Positions 55,801-64,000 of a stretch of DNA of 64,000 nucleotides are shown in pieces. How positions within the stretch are numbered: position 1 is the first letter of the stretch; each line of letters begins with the position of its first letter. Origin of the DNA: Microbispora rosea subsp. aerata (lineage in GTDB: Bacteria > Actinomycetota > Actinomycetes > Streptosporangiales > Streptosporangiaceae); assembly GCF_014647835.1 (NCBI RefSeq), contig NZ_BMPY01000020.1:1-64000 (forward strand), read 5' to 3'. The position numbers and the translations under genes are program-made. The notes beneath the pieces were generated by a model, which saw nothing but the letters and a program-made list of their open reading frames with translations, made no database searches and had not been told where the DNA came from.

Positions 55801-55904
55801 CCCTGGCCGAGAGCGTCGTCGGGACGGGCGAGGACTGGATCGCCTCGCTGTCCACCGCGGAGCTGCGCGAGCTGTTCCGCCTGTCCCCCGAGGCGGTGAG
55901 CTAG
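52836..55904 (+). CDS. SNF2-family DEAD/DEAH ATPase
   Basis: A 1022-aa Swi2/Snf2 translocase. An N-terminal actinobacterial SNF2 region (V-L-V-I-H-A-A-W, W-A-E-E) of about 530 residues precedes the motor. Walker A is D-D-M-G-L-G-K-T (near 575), motif II is V-C-D-E-A-Q-A-I-K-N (near 675), and helicase C-terminal motifs L-K-A-A-G-T-G-L-N-L and Q-A-T-D-R-A-F-R-I-G-Q follow. I chose the GTG at 52836 because GGAGGAG lies 5 nt upstream. The next gene, a SWIM protein, starts right after its stop. Such SNF2-SWIM pairs are widespread in actinomycetes. They are thought to remodel DNA-bound complexes or to act in repair, but a defined function is missing. Confidence 0.92.
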   Translation: MLGDTRDLRQRAARAPGEENGVLVIHAAWNGGKLVLWAEETAGAEPVASRAGVRTHPFAAPSAVLAAELPRWGDTAAEVVGKAVSGETVLLLPSSATSPLPSPETGLRVTARRPKISPWRVPALLVEPGPALRLLTGAFEPPPAAGPSLRFLAVVAAHARDLVRRGRVLPQLVAEDGGYAARWRPVLTGAHADRFRELAAAMPPVCRAVEQERPSAQVLMEALACLTDAAVRQALPERLLRGHRPGRRSPLADRWTVALTGEAAALPGVSEEEAETLTLPLREWFRAAHQLDGPVRVCFRLIEPALADAGVWRVEFALQSAEDPSLYLPAPLVWAGESVPGLPGRPDEALLAGLGRAARLYPKIDDALREAKPTHVDLGVEGAFHFLRHAAPLLQSAGFGVQLPAWAGRARLGLKLTARSRSGPGAAAGQGFGLAQLVDFRAELAVGDETISEAELAELARLKVPLVRLRGQWVELDARQLGAALKAVRRRGSGQTTVGEIIQEVVHGGDDELPLVEVDADGLLGDLLSGQADRRLEPVSTPAAFHGTLRPYQERGLAWLSFMSEVGLGGILADDMGLGKTAQTLSLLLKERESGERAEATLLVCPMSLLGNWQKEAARFAPSLNVYVHHGAGRLRGEELAERVGAADLVLTTYGTALRDRDVLASFTWARVVCDEAQAIKNAAAGQAQAVRSLPARTRLALTGTPVENHLAELWSIMEFCNPGLLGSARAFRDRYQEPIERHGDEMATTALKRATGPFVLRRLKTDKTIISDLPDKLEMKVWCTLTPEQASLYQAVVEDMMGKIAGSEGIERRGNVLAAMAKLKQVCNHPAHLLKDGSRLAGRSGKLARLEELAEEIVGEGDKALVFTQYAEFGSMLQPYLAARLDRPVLWLHGGLPRKTRDLLVERFQTEDEPMIFLLSLKAAGTGLNLTAANHVIHVDRWWNPAVEDQATDRAFRIGQTRNVQVRKFICAGTLEERIDEMIERKKALAESVVGTGEDWIASLSTAELRELFRLSPEAVS

Positions 55905-56894
55905 ATGCCGTTCGGCAGGGACGGATGGTTCGAGGCCGCCCGGCCCATCAGGGTCGAGGGCGGCATCAAGGCGCGCTCGAAGCGGGGGTCGATCGGCGAG
56001 CGGTGGTGGTCGCGGCGGTTCATCGACGTCCTGGAGCGCGTCTGCGACCCGGGCAGGCTGAGCCGGGGCCGTGCGTACGCGCGGCGCGGCCAGGTGCTCG
56101 GGCTCGACCTCGGTTCCGGGCTGGTGGAGGCCCGGGTGCAGGGCTCGCGCCCGGAGCCGTACCACGTGAGCGTGCGGATCACCGCGTACGGCGAGCAGGA
56201 GTGGACGGGGCTGGTCGAGGCGCTGGCCGCGCAGGCTCTCCACCGGGCCAAGCTGCTCGCCGGGGAGATGCCGCCGGAGATCGAGGATGTCTTCGCCGGG
56301 TGCGGGCTGCCGCTGTTCCCCGGCGAGCGCGGGCTCGACATGGCCTGCTCCTGCCCCGACTGGGGGTTTCCGTGCAAGCACCTGTCGGCGGTGCTCTACC
56401 TGCTGGCCGAGGCGTTCGACGACGACCCGTTCCTGGTGCTGGCCTGGCGGGGCATGGCCAGGGAGGCGCTGCTCGACGCGCTGCGCGGCGACGGCGGACA
56501 GACCGGTCACAGCGGACAGGCCGGCCACGGCGGCCCGGCGAAGGGGACGCAGGCAGACGGAGACCGCGCGCACGGCGACCAGGCGCAGGGGGAGCAGGCA
56601 CGGAGCGAAGCGGCGCCCGCCGGCCCGGTCGCACTCGGAGCGCGGGACGGCGACCCGCAGGCCGCGCTGCTCGACGTGGCCGACGTCCCGTTCGCCGAGC
56701 GCGTCGCCGACTTCTACGAGTCCGGCGCCTCGCCCGCCCGCCTCGGCCCGCCTGCCGATCCCGGGTCGCCTCCCGACCTGCTGCTGCGCGCGCTGGAGCC
56801 GCCGCGTGTCAAGGCCAGGCACATCCCGCTCCTCGACCTGCTGCGGCCCGCGTACCGGACGTTCACCGCCGCGGAGAGCGATGAGTCCGAATAG
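55905..56894 (+). CDS. SWIM zinc-finger protein
   Basis: A 329-aa partner of the SNF2 protein; its ATG directly follows the SNF2 stop codon. The SWIM finger is C-S-C-P-D-W-G-F-P-C-K-H (near 149-160), i.e. C-x-C-x(6)-C-x-H. It follows W-W-S-R-R-F and S-R-G-R-A-Y-A-R-R-G, typical of the family. A Gly/Gln/Ala-rich spacer (about 200-250) precedes a C-terminal segment R-V-A-D-F-Y-E-S-G. SWIM fingers bind DNA or proteins. The pair probably acts as one complex (inference). Confidence 0.9.
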   Translation: MPFGRDGWFEAARPIRVEGGIKARSKRGSIGERWWSRRFIDVLERVCDPGRLSRGRAYARRGQVLGLDLGSGLVEARVQGSRPEPYHVSVRITAYGEQEWTGLVEALAAQALHRAKLLAGEMPPEIEDVFAGCGLPLFPGERGLDMACSCPDWGFPCKHLSAVLYLLAEAFDDDPFLVLAWRGMAREALLDALRGDGGQTGHSGQAGHGGPAKGTQADGDRAHGDQAQGEQARSEAAPAGPVALGARDGDPQAALLDVADVPFAERVADFYESGASPARLGPPADPGSPPDLLLRALEPPRVKARHIPLLDLLRPAYRTFTAAESDESE

Positions 56895-57025
56895 GCGAGA
56901 TCGTCTGCCTGGCGAAGACGCGTCGCCGCCCGAGGGGAAGGCCGCGGCTCTGAGAGGGCGGCGAGGTGCGAAGGGGCGGCCCCGGCGGTCGCCCGGAAGG
57001 TCAGGTCATCCGACCCGGCAGGGGT

Positions 57026-57961
57026 TCAGGTGTCCTCGAAGCGCTGCGGGACCATCACGCGGACGCCGTTCGGAATGGTCCTGATCACGAGCGGGGTGCG
57101 CAGCCGCACCTCGCCGTCGATGTCGGCCGCCATCGGCGGGTCGGTCTCCAGCAGGATCTCCCGGCCGGTCACGAACGGCCCTCCGGCGAGGCTGGTCCAC
57201 TTGCCGGTGGTCGCCCTGACCAGGGTCTCCCCGAGCAGCCGCAGCCGCTTGCCGGAGCCGAGCTGGTAGGCCACGAGCTTGTTGTTGTCGATGCTGACGT
57301 CCCTGGCGATCTGCCAGCCGCCGTGGAAGCGGCCGTTGGCGATGTTGAGCTGGTGGGTCAGCAGCTCGTGGCGCTTGCCGTCCACGGTTAAGTACGCACG
57401 GAACGGCCGGTGTCTCGGCAGGATCGTGAGCGCGGTCAGCGGATAGGCCGCGCGGCCGAGCATGCGCTTGAGCCACGGCTTGACGGTGCCGGCCACCTCG
57501 ACGGAGACGCCGAAGCTCGCGAGGTTGGCGAAGGGCCGCTCGCCGCAGATGCCGAGGTCGATGTCGGCCACCTTGCCCTCGGTGAACACGCCGATCGCCC
57601 CGGCGAGGTCGAGCGGCAGCCCGAGGCTGCGGGCGAAGTTGTTGGTGGTCCCGAGCGGCAGCACGCCGAGGGCGACGTCGCGCCCGGCGACGTGCTTGAC
57701 CGAGCTGCTCAGCGTGCCGTCGCCGCCGCCGACCACGAGCAGGTCGGGCTGTGGTTCGAGCGCCCGGGTGATGACGTCGCGCAGCCGGGACGGATCGGTG
57801 ACCGGGTGGACGCCGGTGAGCTGAAAGCCGCGCCCGCGCATCAACCGCACCACGTCGGCGTAGCGGCGGCGGCCTCTCCGGGATTTCGTGTTGACGACGA
57901 CGGCGGCCCGCCGCTCCCGGTGGATGGCAGCCGTGTGATCCGCCTTGCTCCGCACGCCCAC
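57026..57961 (-). CDS. diacylglycerol kinase family lipid kinase
   Basis: A 311-aa lipid kinase of the DagK/YegS family. The nucleotide-binding G-G-G-D-G-T-L-S-S-S lies near 78-87 and N-T-K-S-R-R-G near 24-30. P-L-G-T-T-N-N-F-A-R-S is the second signature. The C-terminal half is the usual beta-sandwich (N-G-R-F-H-G-G-W). It would phosphorylate diacylglycerol or a related lipid with ATP at the membrane. The GTG start is at 57961; an ATG one base off is in another frame. It is a single gene. Confidence 0.9.
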   Translation of the reverse strand: MGVRSKADHTAAIHRERRAAVVVNTKSRRGRRRYADVVRLMRGRGFQLTGVHPVTDPSRLRDVITRALEPQPDLLVVGGGDGTLSSSVKHVAGRDVALGVLPLGTTNNFARSLGLPLDLAGAIGVFTEGKVADIDLGICGERPFANLASFGVSVEVAGTVKPWLKRMLGRAAYPLTALTILPRHRPFRAYLTVDGKRHELLTHQLNIANGRFHGGWQIARDVSIDNNKLVAYQLGSGKRLRLLGETLVRATTGKWTSLAGGPFVTGREILLETDPPMAADIDGEVRLRTPLVIRTIPNGVRVMVPQRFEDT

Positions 57962-58110
57962 ATGCTAGATCATGCTCGACGATCACGGCCTTGCCGCGGA
58001 CCGGGCGGTGCCCGCCCGAAACCGCCGGCTCCACCCGCGGGATCTTCCCCGCTCCGCGACGCGTCCGCCCGGGTCCGCGGGACGGTGTCGAGGGCCGCCC
58101 GCGCATGAGT

Positions 58111-58150
58111 GTGCCCGGCGGCCGTCCGGGAACGGACGGCGGCCGGGCAC
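58111..58150. terminator. long hairpin after the M6 protease gene
   Basis: A 17-nt arm (58111-58127) pairs with 58134-58150 with one mismatch and a GGGAAC loop. It lies 22 bp past the protease stop on the minus strand. Confidence 0.7.
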
Positions 58151-58171
58151 GGGAACCGCACTGAGGCGGTG

Positions 58172-60925
58172 TTACTTCTTGGCGGGAGTGATCTGGACGA
58201 TCGCGCCCAGGTTGGCCGGCAGCGGGCTGATCAGGTTGACCTTCACGCCGAGCTGCTTGCCCTCGTCGCCGGGGTTGCCGGTGCCGAGGATCGCGCCGCC
58301 GATGTCGATGCCGTACAGCTCCGTGGCCGGGGTGCCGTCCGGGTGGACGATCCGGGTGGAGTACGGCTGGTTGCCCTTCGACGGGATGACGGCCGAGGAG
58401 TCACGCTGGCGGTAGTAGAGCGCGCCGTCGCGGATCTCCAGGCCGGGGTACCAGCCCTTGGCGTCGGTGAACGACTTCACCGCGGGCTGCTTGCCGAACG
58501 AGGTGCAGTACTCCTTGAACGGCTCGCCCTCGATGCACTCCTTGAACGGGTAGGTGCCGACGAAGTTGAACGCCGCGTTGGACGACTGCGGACGGGACGG
58601 CAGGTTCTTCAGGACCGTCGGGTCCTTCTCCGCCGCCGCACCCGTACGGCGCAGCGGGTCGAAGTGCGAGTCCACGATGAGGAGCTCGCCCTTCGGGCCC
58701 ACCGACGGCAGGTCGAACGTCGTGTCCGCCACGTCGTTGTTCGGCCGGGCGGTGTCGCGGTACCAGATGAGCAGGCCGGGGGCGTTGTACTTGATCTTCT
58801 CGACCTTCCAGGCGCCGTCGCGCTGCCAGGTCGTGTCGTAGGCGTACTGGAGGCCCTTGTCGAACCCGTCGAAGTTGCGCCACTCGGCCAGGTAGTACTG
58901 CGCCGCCTGCTCCTGACCGGAGTGGGTGATCCAGCCGGCGCCGGTGGTGTCGGTGAACGTGCCCTTGGTGGCCGTCCAGCCGTTGGCGCCGCTCTCGACG
59001 TCGTCGGTCCAGACCGCGGTGGCGCCGCTGTTCAGCGAGAAGTCGTCGTTGAACCAGCCGCGCTGCAGGGCCGCCGCGTCCGTGTTGTAGCGCAGGCGGA
59101 TCTGGACGGTCTTGCCCGCGTACGGCGCGAGGTCGACGTACAGGTGGCGCCAGCCGCCGCTCTCACCGGTGAGGCCGTACTTCTTGTTGCCGTAGTCCTT
59201 CAGCCGGCCGTTGGGGTCGGTGTAGTCGTCCCCGGTGCTGGCGAGGCTGCCGTCCTCGTAGTAGATCTTCTGCTCGGTCCAGGTGGCGCCGCCGTCCTGG
59301 GAGACCTCGACGAAACCGAAGTCCCAGTCGGACTCGATGCCCCAGTCGCTCCACCACCAGAACTTCGCGTCCGGGCCGGCCGGGACGTCGAGGGTCCGGG
59401 TCAGCTTGTTGTCGGCCCAGTCCTGGTCGCTGTTGGACCACCACACGTTCGAGCCGCTGTGCGGGGTGGTCATGACGTTCAGCTTGTCCGGCAGGTTGAT
59501 CCGGACGCCGTCCTCGGTGCCCTTGGGCGTGCGCGAGGTCTGGCCGATCGCGACGAGCTGGGACTTGCCGCCCTGCTCGATGACCTTCGGGTTGGCCCAG
59601 CCGAGCACCCACTTGTCCCACAGGCCCATGTGCGTCGGCATCGACTGGAAGATCGGCCCGGCGTGCGAGCCGCTGGACATCAGGTCCCAGAAGTCGACGT
59701 CGGAGTCGCCGGCGCCGGTGGTGTCGTACAGGTCCGGCAGGCCGAGGTCGTGGCCGTACTCGTGGGCGAACACGCCCACGCCGGCGTCCTCCGGCTGCAG
59801 GATGTAGTTGGAGATCTTCTTGTTCGTGCCCGGGATCGTGTAGCCGCCGGGCACGTCGCTGGAGTGGGCCCACAGCGCGAAGGTGCCCTCGGCGCCGCCG
59901 CCGCCGGACTTGTCCTCACCGGCGTGGATCAGCACGAGGTGGTCGATGACGCCGTCGGGCTCGTCGTAGTTGCCGTCGCCGTCGGCGTCGGAGACGTCCT
60001 CCACGTCGTAGTCGGCCCACGGGAAGTTCGGGTTCGACTTGGCGAGCACGTCGACCGCGTCGACCGCGAGCTGCGCGGGGCCGCGCGGGTTGTCCGGGTG
60101 GCCGGTCATGTCCTGCGGGTAGGTGCCGCACTTGCCCGCGCCGTACCACGCCTCGGAGTGCGGGACCTTGAGCCAGCCGATGGCCGCGCCGGTGACGGTG
60201 TAGGCGCCCTTCGACATCTCCTCGTACATGTTCTTCAGGGTGTAGCCGGAGATGTCGATGCCCTTCTTGCCGTCCCTGGGGTCGATCAGGTCCGTACGGA
60301 CCCGGGTCGTGATCCCCTTGGAGGTGTAGAGCATGTTGTTGTAGTGGGCGGTGTTGAAGTCGGGCACCCACATGGAGTTGTTGTCTTTGCCCCCGCCTCC
60401 CGCGGTCGCGGGGTTGGGGATGTTGTTGTGCAGCGGGCCGTTCAGCTTCGTGCCCGGCGGCTCGGTGATGCAGTCGTCGACGTCGTTGGTCGTCTTCGGG
60501 TGGGACCAGCCGGAGAAGTCGTCGTTGGCCTGGTCGTTGAACTCGACCAGCAGCGTGAGGAGCTTCGCGGTGCGGGTCGTCTTCGCCTTCTTGTAGATGA
60601 AGTCGAAGGGGTTCTTGCCCGTCCTGATCGCCTGCTTCTCGTGCTTGGCCAGCACCCGCGCCGCGACCGGGTTGCCGCTGGCGTACTTGCGGTCGATGGC
60701 CCGTGCCAGGGCGGCGGTGCGCTTGACGCCCTTGGTCGTGACCTTCTCCTCGGTCGTGGTGAAGTCGCCCTGTACGCGCGGGGGCGCGTAGTTGATGTAG
60801 TGGTCCTTGGCGGAGGGCTGATAGTCCGCCGTGGGCGCCGCAGCCGCACCGGCTGTCGCCAGACCTCCTGCCGCCAGCCCGAGCGCGGGCACGATCGCGG
60901 CGAGACGCCGGATTCTTCTGGACAA
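58172..60925 (-). CDS. secreted M6-family metalloprotease (immune inhibitor A-like)
   Basis: A large exported zinc protease of 917 aa. The signal peptide covers residues 1-30 (R-R-I-R-R start, G-A-A-A-A cleavage), and a propeptide with K-N-P-F-D-F-I-Y-K-K follows. The zinc site is H388-E389-...-H392 in H-E-Y-G-H-D-L-G-L-P-D, with the D398 third ligand as in immune inhibitor A. Aspartate-rich loops (D-A-D-G-D-G-N-Y-D) suggest calcium binding. The C-terminal half has jelly-roll repeats W-F-N-D-D-F and V-W-T-D-D-V. Start: TTG at 60925 with an AAGGGA site; a GTG 33 nt earlier is an alternative. The family degrades host or environmental proteins. Confidence 0.92.
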   Translation of the reverse strand: MSRRIRRLAAIVPALGLAAGGLATAGAAAAPTADYQPSAKDHYINYAPPRVQGDFTTTEEKVTTKGVKRTAALARAIDRKYASGNPVAARVLAKHEKQAIRTGKNPFDFIYKKAKTTRTAKLLTLLVEFNDQANDDFSGWSHPKTTNDVDDCITEPPGTKLNGPLHNNIPNPATAGGGGKDNNSMWVPDFNTAHYNNMLYTSKGITTRVRTDLIDPRDGKKGIDISGYTLKNMYEEMSKGAYTVTGAAIGWLKVPHSEAWYGAGKCGTYPQDMTGHPDNPRGPAQLAVDAVDVLAKSNPNFPWADYDVEDVSDADGDGNYDEPDGVIDHLVLIHAGEDKSGGGGAEGTFALWAHSSDVPGGYTIPGTNKKISNYILQPEDAGVGVFAHEYGHDLGLPDLYDTTGAGDSDVDFWDLMSSGSHAGPIFQSMPTHMGLWDKWVLGWANPKVIEQGGKSQLVAIGQTSRTPKGTEDGVRINLPDKLNVMTTPHSGSNVWWSNSDQDWADNKLTRTLDVPAGPDAKFWWWSDWGIESDWDFGFVEVSQDGGATWTEQKIYYEDGSLASTGDDYTDPNGRLKDYGNKKYGLTGESGGWRHLYVDLAPYAGKTVQIRLRYNTDAAALQRGWFNDDFSLNSGATAVWTDDVESGANGWTATKGTFTDTTGAGWITHSGQEQAAQYYLAEWRNFDGFDKGLQYAYDTTWQRDGAWKVEKIKYNAPGLLIWYRDTARPNNDVADTTFDLPSVGPKGELLIVDSHFDPLRRTGAAAEKDPTVLKNLPSRPQSSNAAFNFVGTYPFKECIEGEPFKEYCTSFGKQPAVKSFTDAKGWYPGLEIRDGALYYRQRDSSAVIPSKGNQPYSTRIVHPDGTPATELYGIDIGGAILGTGNPGDEGKQLGVKVNLISPLPANLGAIVQITPAKK

Positions 60926-61124
60926 CGAGATCCCTTCCCGTCCGGGTTCCCCGGACACCCATGCACAGCGCGCCGGGATGAGCGCGCGCTAGCCGGACCT
61001 TAGACGAGGGGGTAAAGGGCGGGTAAAGAGGCATCGGGCATGTTTGTCAAAATGTGATCTATAGCGAAAACCACTAATAATTCCGGCCCACACCCGATAC
61101 CGGCCCGTGCCGTAAAGTCCAGAC

Positions 61125-62465
61125 GTGAACGAGCTGACATCCGCGCTCGCCGCGGCGCTGCCGGACGGGCGACTCCTCACCGATCCAGACGTCGTCGACT
61201 CGTACGCCAGGGACCGCACGTTCGTGCCGCCCGGCAGGCCGCTCGGCGTGGTGCTCGCCCGGTCACGCGACGACGTCGTGGCCACGATGCGCTGGGCGAG
61301 CGAGCACCGCGTGCCGGTGGTCCCGCGCGGCGCGGGCACCGGGCTCGCCGGCGGGGCGACGGCAGTCGACGGCTGCGTCGTGCTGTCCCTCGCGCGGATG
61401 ACCGCGATCCGGGAGCTGTCGCCGCAGGACGAGATCGCCGTCGTGGAGCCCGGCGTCATCACCGCCGACCTCGACCGGGCGGCCCGCGAGCACGGCCTGA
61501 TGTACGCCCCCGACCCCTCGTCGTACGAGATCTCGACCATCGGGGGCAACCTGGCGACCAACGCGGGCGGCCTGCGGTGCGTGAAGTACGGCGTGACCCG
61601 CGACTCCGCGCTCGGGCTTGAGGTCGTGCTGGCCGACGGCCGCGTGCTCAACACCGGGCGCCGCACGATGAAGGGCGTGACCGGCTACGACCTGACCGGC
61701 CTGTTCGTGGGGTCGGAGGGGACGCTCGGCGTGATCACCGCCGCGACGCTGCGGCTGCGGCGGGCGCCGCGCGAGACGGCCACGATCGCCGCCGAGTTCA
61801 CCTCGCTGCGCGACGCCGCGGCGGCCGTGTCGGCGATCGTCGCCGCGGGCTGCCAGCCGTCGCTGCTCGAACTGATGGACCGCACGACCCTGCAGGCCAT
61901 CGACGACTGGAAGAACATCGGGCTGGAGCCGTCCACCCGGGCGATGCTCATCGCCCAGGCGGAGGGATCGGCCGACGAGATGGCGGCGCTGTGCGGGGCC
62001 GCGTCATTCGTCGCGACATCGTCCACGCCGGAGGAGGCCGCCGAGCTCATCGGCATCAGGCGCCTGGCCTACCAGGCCAAGGAGCGGCTGGGCCAGTGCC
62101 TGGTCGAGGACGTGTGCGTGCCCCGCTCCGCGCTCCCCGACATGATCACCACGATCGAGGAGGTCGCGGCCCGGCACGGCGTCATGATCGCCACGGTCGC
62201 CCACGCGGGGGACGGCAACCTGCACCCGGTGTTCGTGTTCGACCGCGGCCTGGCCGAGCCGCCGGAGGAGGTCTGGGCGGCGGCCGACGAGGTGTTCCGC
62301 GCCGCCCTCGACCTCGGCGGGACGCTGACCGGCGAGCACGGCGTCGGGCTGCTGAAGAAGCGCTGGCTCGACCTGGAGACGGGCCCGGTGGCCGCTCAGC
62401 TGCAGCGGGGGATCAAGCAGGTGTTCGACCCGCTGAACATCCTCAACCCCGGTAAAGCCATCTGA
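61125..62465 (+). CDS. FAD-binding oxidase, GlcD/D-lactate dehydrogenase type
   Basis: A 446-aa flavoprotein with an FAD_binding_4 domain (P-R-G-A-G-T-G-L-A-G-G-A near 67-78, G-G-N-L-A-T-N-A-G-G) and a FAD-oxidase C domain (H-A-G-D-G-N-L-H-P near 366-374). It resembles GlcD and FAD-linked D-2-hydroxyacid dehydrogenases. Substrates such as glycolate or D-lactate are likely. No glcE/glcF partner is adjacent, so the electron acceptor is unknown. The GTG at 61125 has TAAAGT at 61113-61118, 6 nt upstream, so the transcript may be leaderless. Confidence 0.9.
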   Translation: MNELTSALAAALPDGRLLTDPDVVDSYARDRTFVPPGRPLGVVLARSRDDVVATMRWASEHRVPVVPRGAGTGLAGGATAVDGCVVLSLARMTAIRELSPQDEIAVVEPGVITADLDRAAREHGLMYAPDPSSYEISTIGGNLATNAGGLRCVKYGVTRDSALGLEVVLADGRVLNTGRRTMKGVTGYDLTGLFVGSEGTLGVITAATLRLRRAPRETATIAAEFTSLRDAAAAVSAIVAAGCQPSLLELMDRTTLQAIDDWKNIGLEPSTRAMLIAQAEGSADEMAALCGAASFVATSSTPEEAAELIGIRRLAYQAKERLGQCLVEDVCVPRSALPDMITTIEEVAARHGVMIATVAHAGDGNLHPVFVFDRGLAEPPEEVWAAADEVFRAALDLGGTLTGEHGVGLLKKRWLDLETGPVAAQLQRGIKQVFDPLNILNPGKAI

Positions 62466-62515
62466 CACTGGTAGCGTTTGGCTCCATTGTCAGGTTGCAG
62501 GGGTAATCGGGGGCG

Positions 62516-64000
62516 ATGGTGGCGCTAGAGCCTGGAGATCCCGACCGCCTGGGTCCGTTCACGCTCGTCGACCGGCTCGGAGAGGGCGGCCAGGGGGTCG
62601 TCTTCCTCGGACGCGGCCCGGCGGGCGAGCAGGTCGCGGTCAAGTTGCTGCACACCCGGCTGACGGCCGACCCGGAGGCCCGGGAGCGGTTCCTGCGCGA
62701 GGTCGCGCTGGCGCAGCGGGTCGCGCCGTTCTGCACGGCCCCCGTCCTGTACGCCGACCTCGCCGGCAACCAGCCGTTCATCGTCAGCGAGTTCGTGCCG
62801 GGGCCGTCGCTGCGGCAGCTCGTGGAACGGGAGGGGCCGCGCCGGGGCGCCGCGCTCGAACGGCTCGCCATCAGCACGGCGACGGCGCTGGCCGCCATCC
62901 ACCGGGCGGGGATCACCCATCGCGACTTCAAGCCGGCCAACGTCCTGATGGGTCCCGAGGGCCCGGTCGTCATCGACTTCGGCGTGGCCAGGGCGCCCGA
63001 CTCGCCCCAGGCCACCGCGACCGGCGCGTCCATCGGCACGCCCGCCTACCTGGCCCCCGAGGTGCTGTCCGGCGGCACGGCGGGCGCGTCCGCCGACATG
63101 TTCGCCTGGGGCGTCACCATGGTGTTCGCCGCCAGCGGCAAGCCCGCCTTCGGCGCGGACTCCATCCCCTCGGTGATCACCCGGATCCTGCACGCGCAGC
63201 CCGACCTGGGCGATCTCGCGGCGCCGCTGCGGGACATCGTCGCCGCCTGCCTGTCGAAGGACCCCGCGCTGCGTCCCTCGGCCGAGGAGGTGGTCGCACG
63301 GCTCACCGGGCAGCCCACCGTGCCCGCATGGCCCGCCGCCACGCCCACGGGACCGCAACCGGCGGCGCCGGGTCAGGGTGCCGCGCCGGCCCCCGGGCCG
63401 CATGCCCCCGCACCAGGGCCACAGGCGGGTGCCCCCGGAATGCACGGGGCCGGTGCGCCGCATCAGCCCGCCGCGCCGCAAGGGGCCGGACCAAACGGCC
63501 CCGGGCCACATGGTCCAGGACCACAGGCGGCCGGGCCGCAGGGCCCCGCACCGCAGGCGGCCGGGCCACACGGCCTCGGGCCGCAGGGTCCCGGGCCACA
63601 CCCTCAGGCACCGGGACCGCAGGGGGCCGCGCCCGGATCACCGGGTGCCGTACCCGGGCCACACGGTCCCGGGCAAGCGCCCGGGGCGCACCCCGGCGGG
63701 CCGGGACCGCGGGGTTCCCGAGCGCCCGCCCCGCCCGGACCGCGCAGGCCCGGCCCCGAGGGGCCGAGGCCGCGGCGGCCGGTGCTGACATGGACGGCGG
63801 CCGGGGTCGGGGTGTCGGCTCTCGCGGCGGCCGCCTTCCTCGTGCCGACGTGGGTGTCCGCGCGGCAGATCTCCTCCGAGGACGCCCTCGGCCCGACCCC
63901 GTCGCCCACGGTGACGGAGCCCCAGCAGGTCGTGGAGGAGCCCATCCCGCAGCCGTCGGAGCTTGTCACCACGCCCGCGCGGCGCAAGACCGCGAAGCCC
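62516..64000 (+). CDS. Ser/Thr protein kinase, incomplete at window end
   Basis: At least 495 codons of a eukaryotic-type kinase. The Gly loop is L-G-E-G-G-Q-G-V-V-F (21-30), the ATP lysine K43 is in V-A-V-K-L-L, the catalytic loop is H-R-D-F-K-P-A-N (D137), and D-F-G is at 154-156. G-T-P-A-Y-L-A-P-E closes the activation segment. After the kinase domain (about 280) comes a linker of about 140 residues rich in Gly, Pro, Gln, Ala and His (GPQ, GPH units), then one membrane segment (W-T-A-A-G-V-G-V-S-A-L-A-A-A-A-F-L). The extracellular part begins with S-S-E-D-A-L-G and continues past the edge. Confidence 0.9.
   Translation, partial: MVALEPGDPDRLGPFTLVDRLGEGGQGVVFLGRGPAGEQVAVKLLHTRLTADPEARERFLREVALAQRVAPFCTAPVLYADLAGNQPFIVSEFVPGPSLRQLVEREGPRRGAALERLAISTATALAAIHRAGITHRDFKPANVLMGPEGPVVIDFGVARAPDSPQATATGASIGTPAYLAPEVLSGGTAGASADMFAWGVTMVFAASGKPAFGADSIPSVITRILHAQPDLGDLAAPLRDIVAACLSKDPALRPSAEEVVARLTGQPTVPAWPAATPTGPQPAAPGQGAAPAPGPHAPAPGPQAGAPGMHGAGAPHQPAAPQGAGPNGPGPHGPGPQAAGPQGPAPQAAGPHGLGPQGPGPHPQAPGPQGAAPGSPGAVPGPHGPGQAPGAHPGGPGPRGSRAPAPPGPRRPGPEGPRPRRPVLTWTAAGVGVSALAAAAFLVPTWVSARQISSEDALGPTPSPTVTEPQQVVEEPIPQPSELVTTPARRKTAKP

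Noticed and set aside
54597-56822. 741-codon open frame on the minus strand
   Set aside because: Antisense shadow across the SNF2 and SWIM genes.
58109-61003. 964-codon open frame on the + strand
   Set aside because: Antisense shadow of the M6 protease. High third-position GC keeps the opposite strand open; the product is repetitive V/G/R/D with no domain, and the minus strand encodes a clear zinc protease.

Overview
The window is chromosomal DNA of a high-GC, mycelial actinomycete, most likely a Streptosporangiaceae-type genus (inference). Evidence: about 70% GC, many GTG starts, Scr1-type XRE/DUF5753 and DUF397 genes, a DUF574 methyltransferase, a RepSA-type integrative element, an exact CebR operator, and a GH48 plus GH9-CBM3-CBM2 cellulase pair.

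Layout. 1-5.05 kb is the right end of an actinomycete integrative element: XRE/DUF397 pair, HUH replication initiator, a 58-aa gene with a CTG start, phased repeats, and a large serine recombinase whose 5' end is out of frame. It abuts the beheaded 3' part of an aldo/keto reductase gene, probably its attachment site. 5.7-14.7 kb holds a B12/radical-SAM protein, a secreted GH10-CBM13 xylanase behind GAAA-N-TTTC operators, a GNAT, a lipoprotein esterase, DNA polymerase X, and a divergent XRE/methyltransferase pair.

14.7-30.9 kb is the most striking region. An SsuD-like monooxygenase diverges from a presumed organosulfur operon. That operon is preceded by a perfect CRP-type site and a 24-codon leader peptide of the sulfur-gene type (IDF...ALC). 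It encodes a dipeptide-type ABC importer (SBP, two permeases, one fused double ATPase), five more luciferase-like (LLM) flavin monooxygenases, a DszC/SfnB-like acyl-CoA-dehydrogenase-fold monooxygenase and two aldo/keto reductases. No SsuABC transporter and no flavin reductase are present. The reading is uptake of an organosulfur compound, oxidative C-S cleavage and clean-up of the carbonyl products; the substrate is unknown.

31-43.5 kb: a WS/DGAT acyltransferase, a TetR regulator, a DUF485-ActP acetate permease operon under a CRP-like box, a second symporter with a small membrane protein, a LytTR response regulator and its LytS-like kinase separated by a broken Uma2 gene, a haloalkane dehalogenase, and a MaoC/acyl-CoA dehydrogenase/HIT operon behind a perfect palindrome. 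43.5-51.7 kb: a secreted phospholipase A2, a DUF3618 protein with a Gly/Arg-rich tail, a holin-like membrane protein, and the cellulose island: GH48 with two CebR operators, GH9, and a stand-alone CBM2, separated by strong hairpins. 52-64 kb: a small orphan protein, a response-regulator relic, an SNF2 ATPase with a SWIM protein, a lipid kinase, an M6 metalloprotease, a GlcD-like FAD oxidase, and a Ser/Thr kinase cut by the window end.

Start codons were moved from the longest open frame where ribosome-binding sites, overlaps or signal peptides argued for it. Family names come from recognised motifs; no database search was run.
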